Assembly (NCBI GenBank): GCA_015231955.1
Contig: JADGAN010000007.1
Coordinates: 62,001 to 126,000, forward strand
Length of the DNA: 64,000 nucleotides
From: Oligoflexia bacterium
Lineage (GTDB): Bacteria > Bdellovibrionota > Bacteriovoracia > Bacteriovoracales > Bacteriovoracaceae
Direction: 5' to 3'
Below are positions 25,665 to 34,573 of the stretch, one piece after another. The stretch's first letter is position 1. Each line of letters starts with the position of its first letter. The position numbers and the translations under genes are program-made. The notes beneath the pieces are model-generated. The model had not been told where the DNA came from and searched no databases. It saw only the letters and a program-made list of their open reading frames with translations.

Positions 25665-26055
25665 TCTTTTAAATATTTTAATTAAATCTCACTTTCCGCG
25701 AGGATCGGCGCATGATGTTTTTTGATTTTTAAATTTTTAAATACCCATGGCATTTAGCAATTCTCTTCAAGCGAGGAGAATTTTTGGAACACTTTGAGAG
25801 AAAAAATATTCCCCCTCTCAATCACTCCAGGAACGCGCCTACTCGCAAATGAATCAAAAACGGTACACTAGATAAACAAAACATGTGGGCAGAGACTTTT
25901 TGCTCGCCTGTGAAGCCGTTTTGTTGATAGGGATGCAAGACAGAGTGGTAAAGTGTTCCATAATAGCAAGTTGCCTTTCTCCTCTGATCTTGCTAAAAAC
26001 ATTCTAGTTTAGAGGTAGGTAAAAATGAAAAATAAAAAATCGCAAACACCCTCTC
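25665..26055 (+). repeat. inverted repeat copy A: 5' region of RAYT element
   Basis: This stretch matches, with roughly 90% identity by eye, the reverse complement of 28506-28893. It holds the leader and first codons of the RAYT-type transposase gene. Two stems occur in both copies: TTCTCTTC/GAGGAGAA at 25761-25780 and TTGAGAG/CTCTCAA at 25794-25821. The rest of 25432-26214 contains no gene. Confidence 0.85.
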
Positions 26056-26111
26056 TTAAATTTCTATCTATTTTTTTTAAAAAACAAAAAAACAGAATTT
26101 TCATTCCTTAA
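26025..26111 (+). pseudogene. truncated 5' end of RAYT transposase gene
   Basis: The ATG and first eight codons (MKNKKSQT) equal the start of the full transposase at 28527, with the same AGGTAGGT-like ribosome site. The similarity then stops, and the frame runs into unrelated AT-rich sequence ending at 26111. This is a decayed or truncated second copy in opposite orientation. Confidence 0.75.
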
Positions 26112-26214
26112 TAAATTTCATTATCTAGAAAAATATTTTCCTTGAGTTGTTCAATCTTAAAATAAAATCAAGAAAATAGGATTTGGAAGCTTGCAAAACG
26201 TAGATGAGGTAAAT

Positions 26215-26607
26215 ATGAAAAATTGTTGGGTAACGGTAGGAATTTTTATTTTATTCATTTCTTTTAATGTTTATTGCAAAGATGATTGCGACAACGGAAA
26301 CGATCTATACTGTCAAATTTTCAATTCAGCGTTTGATCATAAAATTGATCCCCAAGATGGAGATCAGCAGTTACAAGATATTGCTATCCGTGCTTATCCT
26401 AATAATTTTCATGCCAGAATGTTTTATCAGTCCATCCTATCAGCTCGATCTTCCACTGGTAATTGCGACTGGCCTGGAGTTCCTCAATTTACCTCCATGT
26501 GCCACGTTTTACGCTCTTATTTTTCTTCAGAAAATTGTGCTTTTGAAAAAACCAATTCGAACTCTTCCTTAAGAACCTCATTTCGACTGGCATTTGATAT
26601 CCTTTAA
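26215..26607 (+). CDS. small secreted hypothetical protein
   Basis: A 130-residue protein with a Sec signal peptide (MKNCWVTVGIFILFISFNVYC) and several cysteines in the mature part (KDDCDNG, LYCQIF, GNCDWPG, SMCHV, ENCAF), suggesting disulfides outside the cytoplasm. An in-frame TTG at 26191 exists, but GATGAGGT before ATG 26215 fixes the start. Not recognised. It lies inside the region bounded by the RAYT inverted repeats. Confidence 0.6.
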   Translation: MKNCWVTVGIFILFISFNVYCKDDCDNGNDLYCQIFNSAFDHKIDPQDGDQQLQDIAIRAYPNNFHARMFYQSILSARSSTGNCDWPGVPQFTSMCHVLRSYFSSENCAFEKTNSNSSLRTSFRLAFDIL

Positions 26608-26667
26608 TGCTATGATCCTGCATGCCACGCTTATCGAGAGGTTACTAAGAGATGAAAGGAGTTAGAT

Positions 26668-26955
26668 ATGAAATGTCCAAAATGTCCCGATTTGTTTTTA
26701 TCTATGTCTGAAAGAAATGGCATAGAAATTGACTACTGTCCTCAGTGCCGTGGAATATGGCTTGATAGAGGCGAACTTGATAAACTTTTAGAAAAGGCAA
26801 AGGATGAGAACATTTCATCATCCATTCGTCATGAGTCCACTCCGAGCTCTCCTTACAATTATTCACATTCCAAGGAAGATGAACACAATTACAAAAAGCA
26901 CGACTATCATCATGGCAAAAGAAAGAAAAATTTCTGGGAAGAAATTTTTGATTGA
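26668..26955 (+). CDS. zinc-ribbon (zf-TFIIB type) protein
   Basis: A 95-residue protein. MKCPKCPDLF and YCPQCRGIWLDRGELDKLLEK form the bacterial zf-TFIIB domain (two CxxC pairs binding zinc, then the conserved GIWLDxGEL). The C-terminal half is a His/Lys/Ser-rich polar tail. These small cytoplasmic proteins are widespread and mostly uncharacterised. A GGAG-containing site precedes the ATG. Confidence 0.88.
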   Translation: MKCPKCPDLFLSMSERNGIEIDYCPQCRGIWLDRGELDKLLEKAKDENISSSIRHESTPSSPYNYSHSKEDEHNYKKHDYHHGKRKKNFWEEIFD

Positions 26956-27014
26956 TTGATTATTTTTTCGGTGCTTTTATTCTAACAAACACGAAGAATA
27001 GCATTTTCAGCACA

Positions 27015-27683
27015 CTAGCGTAACGTAAATTTTTTTATTCCTTCCATCTTGGACATCATGCCCACCATCTGATCTACATTGTGCTTGGGTGGAATTTTGG
27101 CAACAGCTTCGATCTCGATCAAATTTTGTTCCATATCTTTGCTGATACCGATGGTGTGAATGACAAAACTAAACTTCGTAAGCAACTCTCTTATTTCATC
27201 CACAAAACCAGAACGATCAATAGCGGAAATAAAGATGACTTTATCCTCGTGGGTGCTGATTAATTTTTTTTCAAAAATTTGCAAGACGATCAAAACGATT
27301 AAGACGAGAAGGGTTCCAATAATACTGAGGATAAAGTATCCAGCACCAACGGCAAGCCCGATAATGGCCATGGTCCAAAGGGAAGTTGCTGTGGTAAGAC
27401 CTTTGATGGTGGTGCCGAATCGAAAAATGGCCCCTGCCCCTAAAAAACCAATACCAGAAATCACTTGGGCGGCAATTCTCCCAGGGTCACCGCCCCCAGT
27501 GGCCGATTGGTATTGAGCGGATATATTGATGGAGACACACATGGCAATCGTTGCACCGATGGTAAGGATTATATGGGTGCGTAGTCCTGCAGGCTGATTG
27601 TTCTTCTCTCGCTCAAATCCAATGATAGCACCAAGAAATGCTGCTATGATAAGCCTTGAAATGGTATCTTCAATAGAAAGCAT
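27015..27683 (-). CDS. MgtC/SapB family membrane protein
   Basis: A 222-residue protein. The N-terminal membrane region has RLIIAAFLGAIIGFERE, GLRTHIILTIGATIAM and GIGFLGAGAIFRFGTTIKGLTTATSLW, the MgtC/SapB signature, with about five hydrophobic segments. A C-terminal ACT-like soluble domain (about 145-222) follows. MgtC proteins influence magnesium adaptation and the F1Fo ATPase; the actual role here is unknown. AGAGGAG precedes the ATG. It lies within the RAYT-bounded region. Confidence 0.93.
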   Translation of the reverse strand: MLSIEDTISRLIIAAFLGAIIGFEREKNNQPAGLRTHIILTIGATIAMCVSINISAQYQSATGGGDPGRIAAQVISGIGFLGAGAIFRFGTTIKGLTTATSLWTMAIIGLAVGAGYFILSIIGTLLVLIVLIVLQIFEKKLISTHEDKVIFISAIDRSGFVDEIRELLTKFSFVIHTIGISKDMEQNLIEIEAVAKIPPKHNVDQMVGMMSKMEGIKKFTLR

Positions 27684-27871
27684 GTTTTTCTCCTCTCTTA
27701 GGTTAGCGAGGTTTTTCTAGTATCTTATAACGAAAAGTTAATATAGCGTCAGCAGCTTTTTTGATCTCAAGAAAAAGAAATGCCCTTATTGGTAGCAGTG
27801 AGATACCATCTGAGGCGAGCAGATTGCATGAAGAGGATTGTGTGGCACCTAGTCCGAGGGGTAATAGAATT

Positions 27872-27894
27872 GGCCTCCTGCGATGGTCGAGGCC
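27872..27894. other. GC-rich hairpin downstream of RAYT gene
   Basis: GGCCTC and GAGGCC arms surround an 11-base loop, about 40 bases past the RAYT stop on its transcribed strand. RAYT genes are commonly flanked by REP hairpins, so this may be such a site. No further copies were found in the window. Confidence 0.4.
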
Positions 27895-27930
27895 TGTCTT
27901 AGTCAACTGATTATTTAAAGAAGCAACACT

Positions 27931-28527
27931 CTATAGGTATGGAAATAAGGGTAGGATTGACCGTTCTTTAACTCTCTTATAGGGAAGAGTGGCCGATTCT
28001 ATCACTTCACGCAAACGATGGATTGAATTTCCTACACCAATTCTACTGGCAATGGCCGGAGGAATTCCCCAGGGATATTTCTCGGCTTGAGTTATAGAGT
28101 TCATGGTATTTTCAAAAGGGGATTTGTAACCACACTGATTGGCAACATAGCAAATTGTCCGAATAATCTCTCGTGCACTTGTTTTGATTGCACTAAAAAA
28201 GCGCTGGCCCCAGAAACTTCCTTTGCGTCCAAAGCATTTGTTAAAGTAAAGAGCAAGTTTAGAGGCCAGAAATTGCATGGCATGAGAAAGACGTCCACAA
28301 ACGCTTACCAGCAGAAACAGATGCAGGTGATTTTTTTCCAGTGAAAATTCAAAAATAAAGACTGAATAGCGTTTTTCTACCTCATCAATTAAGGTACGAA
28401 GATAGCGTAATGAGTGATACCCTTGCATGGAAATTTTCAGATTGGTTTTAAGCACAACGTGCATTGGATTCTTTGAAGAGAGTTCTCTTCTTTTATGAGA
28501 GGATGTTTGCGATTTTTTATTTTTCAT
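27931..28527 (-). mobile_element. RAYT/IS200-like Y1 transposase
   Basis: A 198-residue Y1-type (HUH) nuclease. FSLEKNHLHLFL carries the His67-x-His69 metal site, and Tyr127 (TICYVANQ) is the likely nucleophile. The C-terminal helical tail lacks a recognisable DNA-binding domain. Such proteins cut single-stranded DNA at REP or IS200-like ends. The leader upstream of its start is repeated in inverted orientation at 25665-26055. The gene looks intact. Confidence 0.85.
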
Positions 28528-28893
28528 TTTTACCTGCCTCTAAACTAGAATATTTTTAGCAAGATCAGAGGAGAAAGGCAACTTGCTATTATGGAACACT
28601 TTACCACTCTGTCTTGCATCCCTATCAACAAAACGGCTTCATAGACGAGCAAAAAGTCTCTGCCCACACGCTTTGTTTACCTAGTGTACCATTTTTGATT
28701 CATTTGCAAGGAGGCGCGTTCCTAGAGTGATTGAGAGGGGAAATATTTCTTCTCTCAAAGTGTTCCGAAAATTCTCCTCGTTTGAAGAGAATTGCTAAAT
28801 GTCATGGGTATTTGAAAATTTTAAAATCAAAAAACATCGTACTCCGATCCTTGCGGAAGGTGAGATTTAATTAAAATCTTAAAAAGAACTCCG
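28506..28893 (-). repeat. inverted repeat copy B: leader of the intact RAYT gene
   Basis: This is the partner of 25665-26055. It extends about 365 bases upstream of the transposase ATG and includes both conserved stems. Differences between copies are mostly single substitutions, and those in the first stem fall in its loop. From 28894 to 29346 no intact gene is seen, only a short ORF and an octamer repeat. Confidence 0.85.
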
Positions 28894-29038
28894 GACTCAC
28901 GAGGATATTACTCCTGCACAATAATATTTTGAGCACATCTCTAGCGTAGCGTAGTCATCAAATAGTAAGTAGGAGGTTAGTCAATCTCTTGATTGAAAAG
29001 TATCGATTCTGGGGATAATTGCATTTCCTTCCAGTCCC

Positions 29039-29164
29039 ATGGATTACGATCAAGGCCCTCGTGACCTTCTAGAAAGATCACCATCTTTATCTGATGATAA
29101 TGCCCAAGAGATTTCAAGGGAATCAGAAGTCAAGGGATTAAACAAAATTGATATAGACCCGTGA
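29039..29164 (+). CDS. possible 41-residue ORF or gene remnant
   Basis: An ATG at 29039 opens 41 codons of natural-looking sequence (MDYDQGPRDLLERSPSL, then EVKGLNKIDIDP). The frame stays open about 14 codons upstream without another start. No ribosome site precedes it, so it may be the tail of a lost gene. The stop overlaps the octamer repeat at 29161. Confidence 0.25.
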   Translation: MDYDQGPRDLLERSPSLSDDNAQEISRESEVKGLNKIDIDP

Positions 29165-29184
29165 TTCTGTGATTCTGTGATTCT
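29161..29184. repeat. octamer tandem repeat (GTGATTCT x3)
   Basis: Three perfect copies of an 8-bp unit in an otherwise gene-free stretch. The arrangement parallels the AGGTGAGT triplication at 8251-8279. Confidence 0.85.
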
Positions 29185-29346
29185 GCCAACTTTTTTACAC
29201 AATTTTTCTTTCTATAAACCTCTACTCTCATAGCAAGTCCATGAAAATACATCACGATGAAATATTATTGATTTTCTTGAAGCAACTACACTTACAATAG
29301 ATTTTCTTTGTCATTTTATTTTATTTTATTTCAGGAGGTTAAACCA

Positions 29347-30297
29347 ATGCTAGTCAAAGCAGCATCATTGCTTCTCTTAATATCATGGTTAATAATTTTC
29401 CACTCTTCTCTCTCTTTTGCAGGAGGAGTCTTCTCTTGTCAAAAGCAAGATAGTAACTCCCTTAATCCTAATGCCATTTTGAAGCAGTTTACCCAAAATA
29501 AATGTAACACTTATGGAAGTGATGGGAGTTCTCCTATCACGGTTTATGCTTTTGGAGAGGCCCATAATGATATCCCCATGTTTGAAAAACGTGGAGAACT
29601 TTTTTCGAAGATGGTAACGAAATTAATCCAACAAGGTCAGAACATTGTCGTTGTTCATGAGATGTTAGATGATGGACGGGCGTTAGAGTACAGTAGTGAT
29701 GAAGAGAAAAAACGAGCATTTTTAAATGATGTTTTATACATGAACATAACCACAAGTGATGTTGATCGCGAAAAGTTAAGACATATCTCTTTAAAGACTT
29801 GGGAGCCTCTAGATGTTCAGAAAAAGAAGAATGAGCTTCGAACAGAAGTGATCAACACTTTGGAAGAGAGCAAATGTTTACTGAATGATGTGCAGGCCGT
29901 AGTGAAAAAGCAAGGGTATTGCTATTGGAGTAAATATAAACTTCGCTTCCAGCATGTAGCGATTCAGCATGATGTGAACCTGAGACATATGAGCTCGATT
30001 GTTACTTCAATGGGTGATTGCAGGAATCTGGCAATCGCCGACTCCATTCAAAAAGCACTCAACACCAGCGAAAGCCAAGACAACTCTCCTATTTATATTT
30101 ACATTGCAGGGGAAGCACACCTAAATCTCAAAGAGAATCCCCATATGGCACGTTTTCAAGCGGGTGTGAGAGGTCTACAGGTGGTGATTCCCCCAAAAAG
30201 TCGAGAAGAGAATAGAGGTATTCCCAAAACGGGTCTATGGGCCAATTATTTCAAAACCGATGAGAATCTCGCCCACATAGGACAACTTCTTCACTAA
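29347..30297 (+). CDS. secreted ChaN/TIKI-like (erythromycin-esterase-like fold) protein
   Basis: A 316-residue exported protein with signal peptide (AASLLLLISWLIIF, cleavage near FAGGVF). Two GEAH motifs (FGEAHNDIP and IAGEAHLNL) with HEMLDDG between them resemble the paired GxxH/E sites of the EreA/ChaN/TIKI clan of haem-binding or metal-dependent hydrolase proteins. The assignment is motif-level only. CAGGAGG before 29347 fixes the start over the upstream ATG at 29308. It converges on the large membrane protein gene. Confidence 0.5.
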   Translation: MLVKAASLLLLISWLIIFHSSLSFAGGVFSCQKQDSNSLNPNAILKQFTQNKCNTYGSDGSSPITVYAFGEAHNDIPMFEKRGELFSKMVTKLIQQGQNIVVVHEMLDDGRALEYSSDEEKKRAFLNDVLYMNITTSDVDREKLRHISLKTWEPLDVQKKKNELRTEVINTLEESKCLLNDVQAVVKKQGYCYWSKYKLRFQHVAIQHDVNLRHMSSIVTSMGDCRNLAIADSIQKALNTSESQDNSPIYIYIAGEAHLNLKENPHMARFQAGVRGLQVVIPPKSREENRGIPKTGLWANYFKTDENLAHIGQLLH

Positions 30298-30355
30298 AAA
30301 AAACTAAAACAGAGGCTTCATGGGTGCAAGTGGTGGCATTTTAAACTTAAAGCTC

Positions 30356-32776
30356 CTACTTTCTCTTAAAGAAAATGGGATAAGCGGTTTTTTTATAGCG
30401 ACCAGTAATAATTTCCCATAATGGAGGTCCAGAAGCACCATGAATATCTTTGTTGCTGGTATTATACTTTTTCAGCTCTTGCTCGGTTGTTAATTTTTCC
30501 GTTCCCGTTCCAGCTGCAAAGCCTGCTGCATTTTGACCATCATTTAATAAATTACTACCACTCATGCTATCGAAGCCTCCTTCATTCATCCCGTTGGCCC
30601 CACTCATTGCTCCATCTTGGTTTGCACTTTTTACTGTTGTGGTTTCACCGTTGCCACCCTCTTTCTTCTGGTTCTTAAGCAGTTTATCCATCTCTGAATC
30701 CGCAGCACCTCCACCCATTCCTCCTGGGCCTAGCATTGCTGCCTCTTTATTGATGGCATCGGCACCAAGCTTATCCATAATGCGCTTGAAACTCTTTTGA
30801 GCATCGGAGAAAAAGCGCTTGGCCCCCTCTTGTCCTGTCTTAAAGGGATCAGCTATTTTCTTTTTTCCCTGATCTTTCTTTTGTAAATCGCTTAGGCGCT
30901 TTTTATAATCATTCACCCCTTTAAGGGCATTGTTTAAAATCCCACCGGTGGTGGCAGAGGTTGCAGTTCCATTGCTAAAAGCATTGCCTTGTTCTCTCAC
31001 ATAATTTGAAAGTTCGGCCAAACCTGATCCACTAAAGGCCGCATTATGGCCATTCAGTGTTGGGGCCACACCGTCCGTCCCTAAACAAGGAGTTGTACTG
31101 CTGCTATTACTTCCACAGGTGGCCCTAATCAACCCTTCAGTCGTCTCTTGAGGAAAAGCATCTGTTATAGAAGTCGTCAGAGAATCGCCTAGACTTGTTA
31201 AAGAGTAATGCCTCTCCTCTGCAGGTGTTGTTGCGCCAGCATGTATGGCGCTTTCATCTGTCTGTCCAACCCCTGCCACTGCACCACTCGATGTGGGGAG
31301 AACCTCCGGTTTTTTCTGAAGCTGCTCAATAACCACATCTAACACTTTAATTCGTTTATCCAGACGATCAATCAAATCTTGCACCAACACTCCAGCAGCA
31401 ACTCCCATAACTACGGCACAAATCGTTCCTATTATTATACGAGTTTCAGGGTTCATATAATTCAAGGAAAAATAATCAACAAAAGTCGCCATTAATGCCA
31501 GTATCACACAAAGTGTTATCCCAATCCCTATTCCAAGCCCCGAGAAGAGTTTTGACATACCCAAGGAATCATTTTTTGTTCCTTTAATCGGTTCATTAGA
31601 AACTTTTACACCTTCCAGCTCTTCTTTGCCCTTATCCACTTTTTTCGGATCTACTGGAGATGGGGTTGCCTCTGCATTACCCCAGGCATTAGGCATTCCT
31701 AATAGGTTAGCAATCTCTTGGGCCTTACTATTAAGAGTTCCATTAGTAATAACGTTTAAAAGGCCGCTGACCATTGTGAACAACTGCCTTTTCATCTTTT
31801 CGCCACTGTACTCGTCACTCTTTGTTTTCTTTTTCTCTGCTAGACACATGGGTGTTGCGGCCTTTGGCATAGGTATAGGCATCGGCGGTGTTATCCCCGT
31901 AAGGCCAAAGAAATCAAAATTGACCGCCCCTCCAACAGATATGCCTATGCAGGCAACTGTTGATATTCCTATTACCACTCCTTTAACGATACCAGATGCA
32001 CCTACGCATCCAGTAACTTCTGTAAACTTTGGCCTAGCTATATTCAAAGTAGCGTAAATTATGGCCAGCTCAGCAACGGGAATAACTGCTGCTAAAATAT
32101 AAAAGCCCATCGAAGCATAGTAGACACTCTTCCTCTGGGCCACCAGCTTTTTAATCGAACTCAATGCCTCTTTATAGGAGAGCAGTGGCTTCACCTGATC
32201 GATGGTGTTTCCTTGTGAGGCCTGGAACTGAATGGTTTTTTTAAGATCACCCAATTTTTTCTTAATTTTAGAATGAATAGCAATATCGGCCACTACGGGC
32301 ATAACTCCTGCAACCAAAAAAGCCGCTGCAGAAAAGGTAACTATATTTAATTGTGGGCAACCAATAATGATAAACATAGTCAGCATAACCGTCAACAATT
32401 CCATGATATAGACTATCCAAAGGGAAGCCGCCGTCTTAGCATTCCCAAGCCCTAGTTCGTCTGCATTTCCTCCATAGGTAAAGACGTTGCCATCTTGTGT
32501 GCTATACGCCTTACAATCGTCTTTATATTTTGGATCGATGGTGTCACATACCGCTGGGTCGGTTGCTTCAGCTTTTGGGATCGCTGGTTGTGCCGTAACT
32601 GTAGGGATAGGGGGGGCCTCTGTCTCTTCTGCATAGGCAACCCCACTTGATTCTTTAAAAGCAAAGAAAAACCCTTGAGGTGAGAGGGTGAGTGTTGGCA
32701 ATACCAACTGATTGCAAAAAAGAATAAAGGCCAAAGAGAGGGAGACCACCCCTTTCAATAAAAATTGTATCGACAT
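30356..32776 (-). CDS. large multi-spanning membrane protein, unknown function
   Basis: An 806-residue protein, not recognised. It begins with a signal-like hydrophobic segment (FLLKGVVSLSLAFILFC), then a short Pro/Ala-rich loop with paired cysteines. Six further membrane segments fall in two groups: four between about 115 and 310, and two at about 415-485. The last 320 residues are a polar, Gly/Ser/Asn-rich tail. The layout vaguely recalls VirB6/TrbL-like channel proteins, but no family motif supports this. The site GGAGGG places the start at ATG 32776 rather than the TTG at 32794. Confidence 0.65.
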   Translation of the reverse strand: MSIQFLLKGVVSLSLAFILFCNQLVLPTLTLSPQGFFFAFKESSGVAYAEETEAPPIPTVTAQPAIPKAEATDPAVCDTIDPKYKDDCKAYSTQDGNVFTYGGNADELGLGNAKTAASLWIVYIMELLTVMLTMFIIIGCPQLNIVTFSAAAFLVAGVMPVVADIAIHSKIKKKLGDLKKTIQFQASQGNTIDQVKPLLSYKEALSSIKKLVAQRKSVYYASMGFYILAAVIPVAELAIIYATLNIARPKFTEVTGCVGASGIVKGVVIGISTVACIGISVGGAVNFDFFGLTGITPPMPIPMPKAATPMCLAEKKKTKSDEYSGEKMKRQLFTMVSGLLNVITNGTLNSKAQEIANLLGMPNAWGNAEATPSPVDPKKVDKGKEELEGVKVSNEPIKGTKNDSLGMSKLFSGLGIGIGITLCVILALMATFVDYFSLNYMNPETRIIIGTICAVVMGVAAGVLVQDLIDRLDKRIKVLDVVIEQLQKKPEVLPTSSGAVAGVGQTDESAIHAGATTPAEERHYSLTSLGDSLTTSITDAFPQETTEGLIRATCGSNSSSTTPCLGTDGVAPTLNGHNAAFSGSGLAELSNYVREQGNAFSNGTATSATTGGILNNALKGVNDYKKRLSDLQKKDQGKKKIADPFKTGQEGAKRFFSDAQKSFKRIMDKLGADAINKEAAMLGPGGMGGGAADSEMDKLLKNQKKEGGNGETTTVKSANQDGAMSGANGMNEGGFDSMSGSNLLNDGQNAAGFAAGTGTEKLTTEQELKKYNTSNKDIHGASGPPLWEIITGRYKKTAYPIFFKRK

Positions 32777-33005
32777 AGAATAAGCACCCTCCAATAAATC
32801 TGAGGAAGAGATTTAATTTAAATGCTTATCGGCCACTTGGGTAACTTCTTAAGAGAGGCAGAAAAGGCCTAGAGCTGTTTTTGTTGACGGTGCTCCAATC
32901 TTTTTTGTTTAATTTTTTTAACTTGCGGACATACTGATAATGCTGCTAATGCTGATAGAAATTATTTATTAAAGTTTGGATATTTGTGTAAACAATGGAG
33001 AAGCT

Positions 33006-34457
33006 ATGAAACTAAAAAAAATATCAGTGTTCCTAGTGGACATCAATAGAAGATGGATCATGACATTAAGCTTGGTCTCTCTTTTCTTGTGGTGGCCAGC
33101 ATCTACAACACTCGCCAATACTCACCTGATGACCAAAGGAGGGCAATTTGTTGATGCCCAGGGTGCAGTTGTAGTTTTGCGAGGGGTGAATGTTGCTGGT
33201 AATTCGAAAGTCCCTCCCTTCTTAACAATTAATAATGGGGCAGAATTAGATCCGTTAAAACATTGGGGATTTAATGTGATTCGACTTTTGTTTATCTGGG
33301 AAGCGTTTGAACCGGAGCGGGGACACTATAACCTGGACTACCTGGAAGGTTATGCCAAGATTGTCGAGTGGGCACACGAGCGACAGATTTACACCATTAT
33401 CGACATTCATCAAGATGCCTTTTCTCGCTATCAGCAAAACGGTTGTGGGGATGGATTTCCTCGATGGGCGGTACCCCCAAGCATAACAGCTGATACGCCC
33501 GACAATGGAAAAAATTGTAAGAACTGGGGAGTGAACATGTTGCTTGATATGGATATGCACAATTCTTGGCATCACTTCTATCGCAATACCTATGGTGTTC
33601 GGGATCGATATTTACAGATGCTGTCTAAGCTTGCCGCTCATTTTACCAATCATCCAGGAGTTATCGGTTACGATTTGCTCAATGAACCCATGGGATGGGA
33701 GCGAACAGAGATTTTACCATTGTATGAGGATGCGGAGGCAGCAGTGCGCGCGAAAGACGCTAGTGCCATTATCTTTTTGTGTCCCCATGCTTTAGTGAGT
33801 TCAGGAATTAACTCTCTTCTGGAGAAACCTAAATTTGGAAATGTGGTCTATGCCCCTCACTATTACAGTGCCAGCGTTATGAGCATTGGGACCTGGTTGG
33901 GATTTTCTACCGACTCAGTATTTAAGCGAATGGCAAGTAAGGCCCGCGAATGGAATGCACCTCTATTGATAGGAGAGTTTGGTGCTCCTGCCAGAACCAG
34001 GCGAGTAGAAAGTTATATGGATGCTCTCTATTCCAGTCTAGATCAGCACCTGGCCTCTGGAACTCAATGGAATTATACCCCAGGATGGAATGAGCACGAT
34101 TATGATGGTTGGAATGGGGAGGACTTAAGTATTGTAGATGACCGTGGTCAACCCCGCGCTAACTTTGTTCCTCGTGCCTATCCACAAAGAATTACCGGAT
34201 CGGATATTTCGTTTGTTGCCACTGTCTCAAGAAATAATCAGCAAGCGGCAGAGGTAACATTGAGTTGGGATCACCAGGTGGGTATTGGGGAGACCAAGTT
34301 GTTTGTGCCAAGGAGTGAACTTTTTGGTCAACATGCTATCGCGGTTGAAACCACGGGTGAACAATTGGCATGCAGCTTTGATACCGAAGAACGCTATGTT
34401 ACTTGCACTTCAGATGTCCCCGGTAAAAAGTCACTACACATACATGTTGTGCCCTAG
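33006..34457 (+). CDS. GH5 glycoside hydrolase, endoglycoceramidase-like, secreted
   Basis: A 483-residue protein with a signal peptide (LSLVSLFLWWPASTTLA). The catalytic (beta/alpha)8 domain has LRGVNVAG, HWGFNVIRLLFIWEAFEP, IIDIHQDAFSRY, GYDLLNEPMG with acid/base Glu227 and LIGEFGAP with nucleophile Glu324, a pattern typical of endoglycosylceramidases. A C-terminal beta domain of about 90 residues follows. It should cleave oligosaccharide from glycosphingolipids or similar glycolipids outside the cell. The ATG at 33006 follows GGAG; 32976 has no such site. Confidence 0.88.
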   Translation: MKLKKISVFLVDINRRWIMTLSLVSLFLWWPASTTLANTHLMTKGGQFVDAQGAVVVLRGVNVAGNSKVPPFLTINNGAELDPLKHWGFNVIRLLFIWEAFEPERGHYNLDYLEGYAKIVEWAHERQIYTIIDIHQDAFSRYQQNGCGDGFPRWAVPPSITADTPDNGKNCKNWGVNMLLDMDMHNSWHHFYRNTYGVRDRYLQMLSKLAAHFTNHPGVIGYDLLNEPMGWERTEILPLYEDAEAAVRAKDASAIIFLCPHALVSSGINSLLEKPKFGNVVYAPHYYSASVMSIGTWLGFSTDSVFKRMASKAREWNAPLLIGEFGAPARTRRVESYMDALYSSLDQHLASGTQWNYTPGWNEHDYDGWNGEDLSIVDDRGQPRANFVPRAYPQRITGSDISFVATVSRNNQQAAEVTLSWDHQVGIGETKLFVPRSELFGQHAIAVETTGEQLACSFDTEERYVTCTSDVPGKKSLHIHVVP

Positions 34458-34573
34458 TCGGCTGGCACAAAAACGCAAAAACGCAAACGTTGTTATTACA
34501 CAATTGCGAAAAATGATTGGATTTTATAAATCTTTTCCCCTTACTGTTCTTCTTTAACAAGGAGAAAATCTGT

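Noticed and set aside
27703-27906. 67-codon minus-strand frame between RAYT and mgtC
   Set aside because: No ribosome site, low-complexity ends, and it contains the REP-like hairpin; not convincing as a gene.
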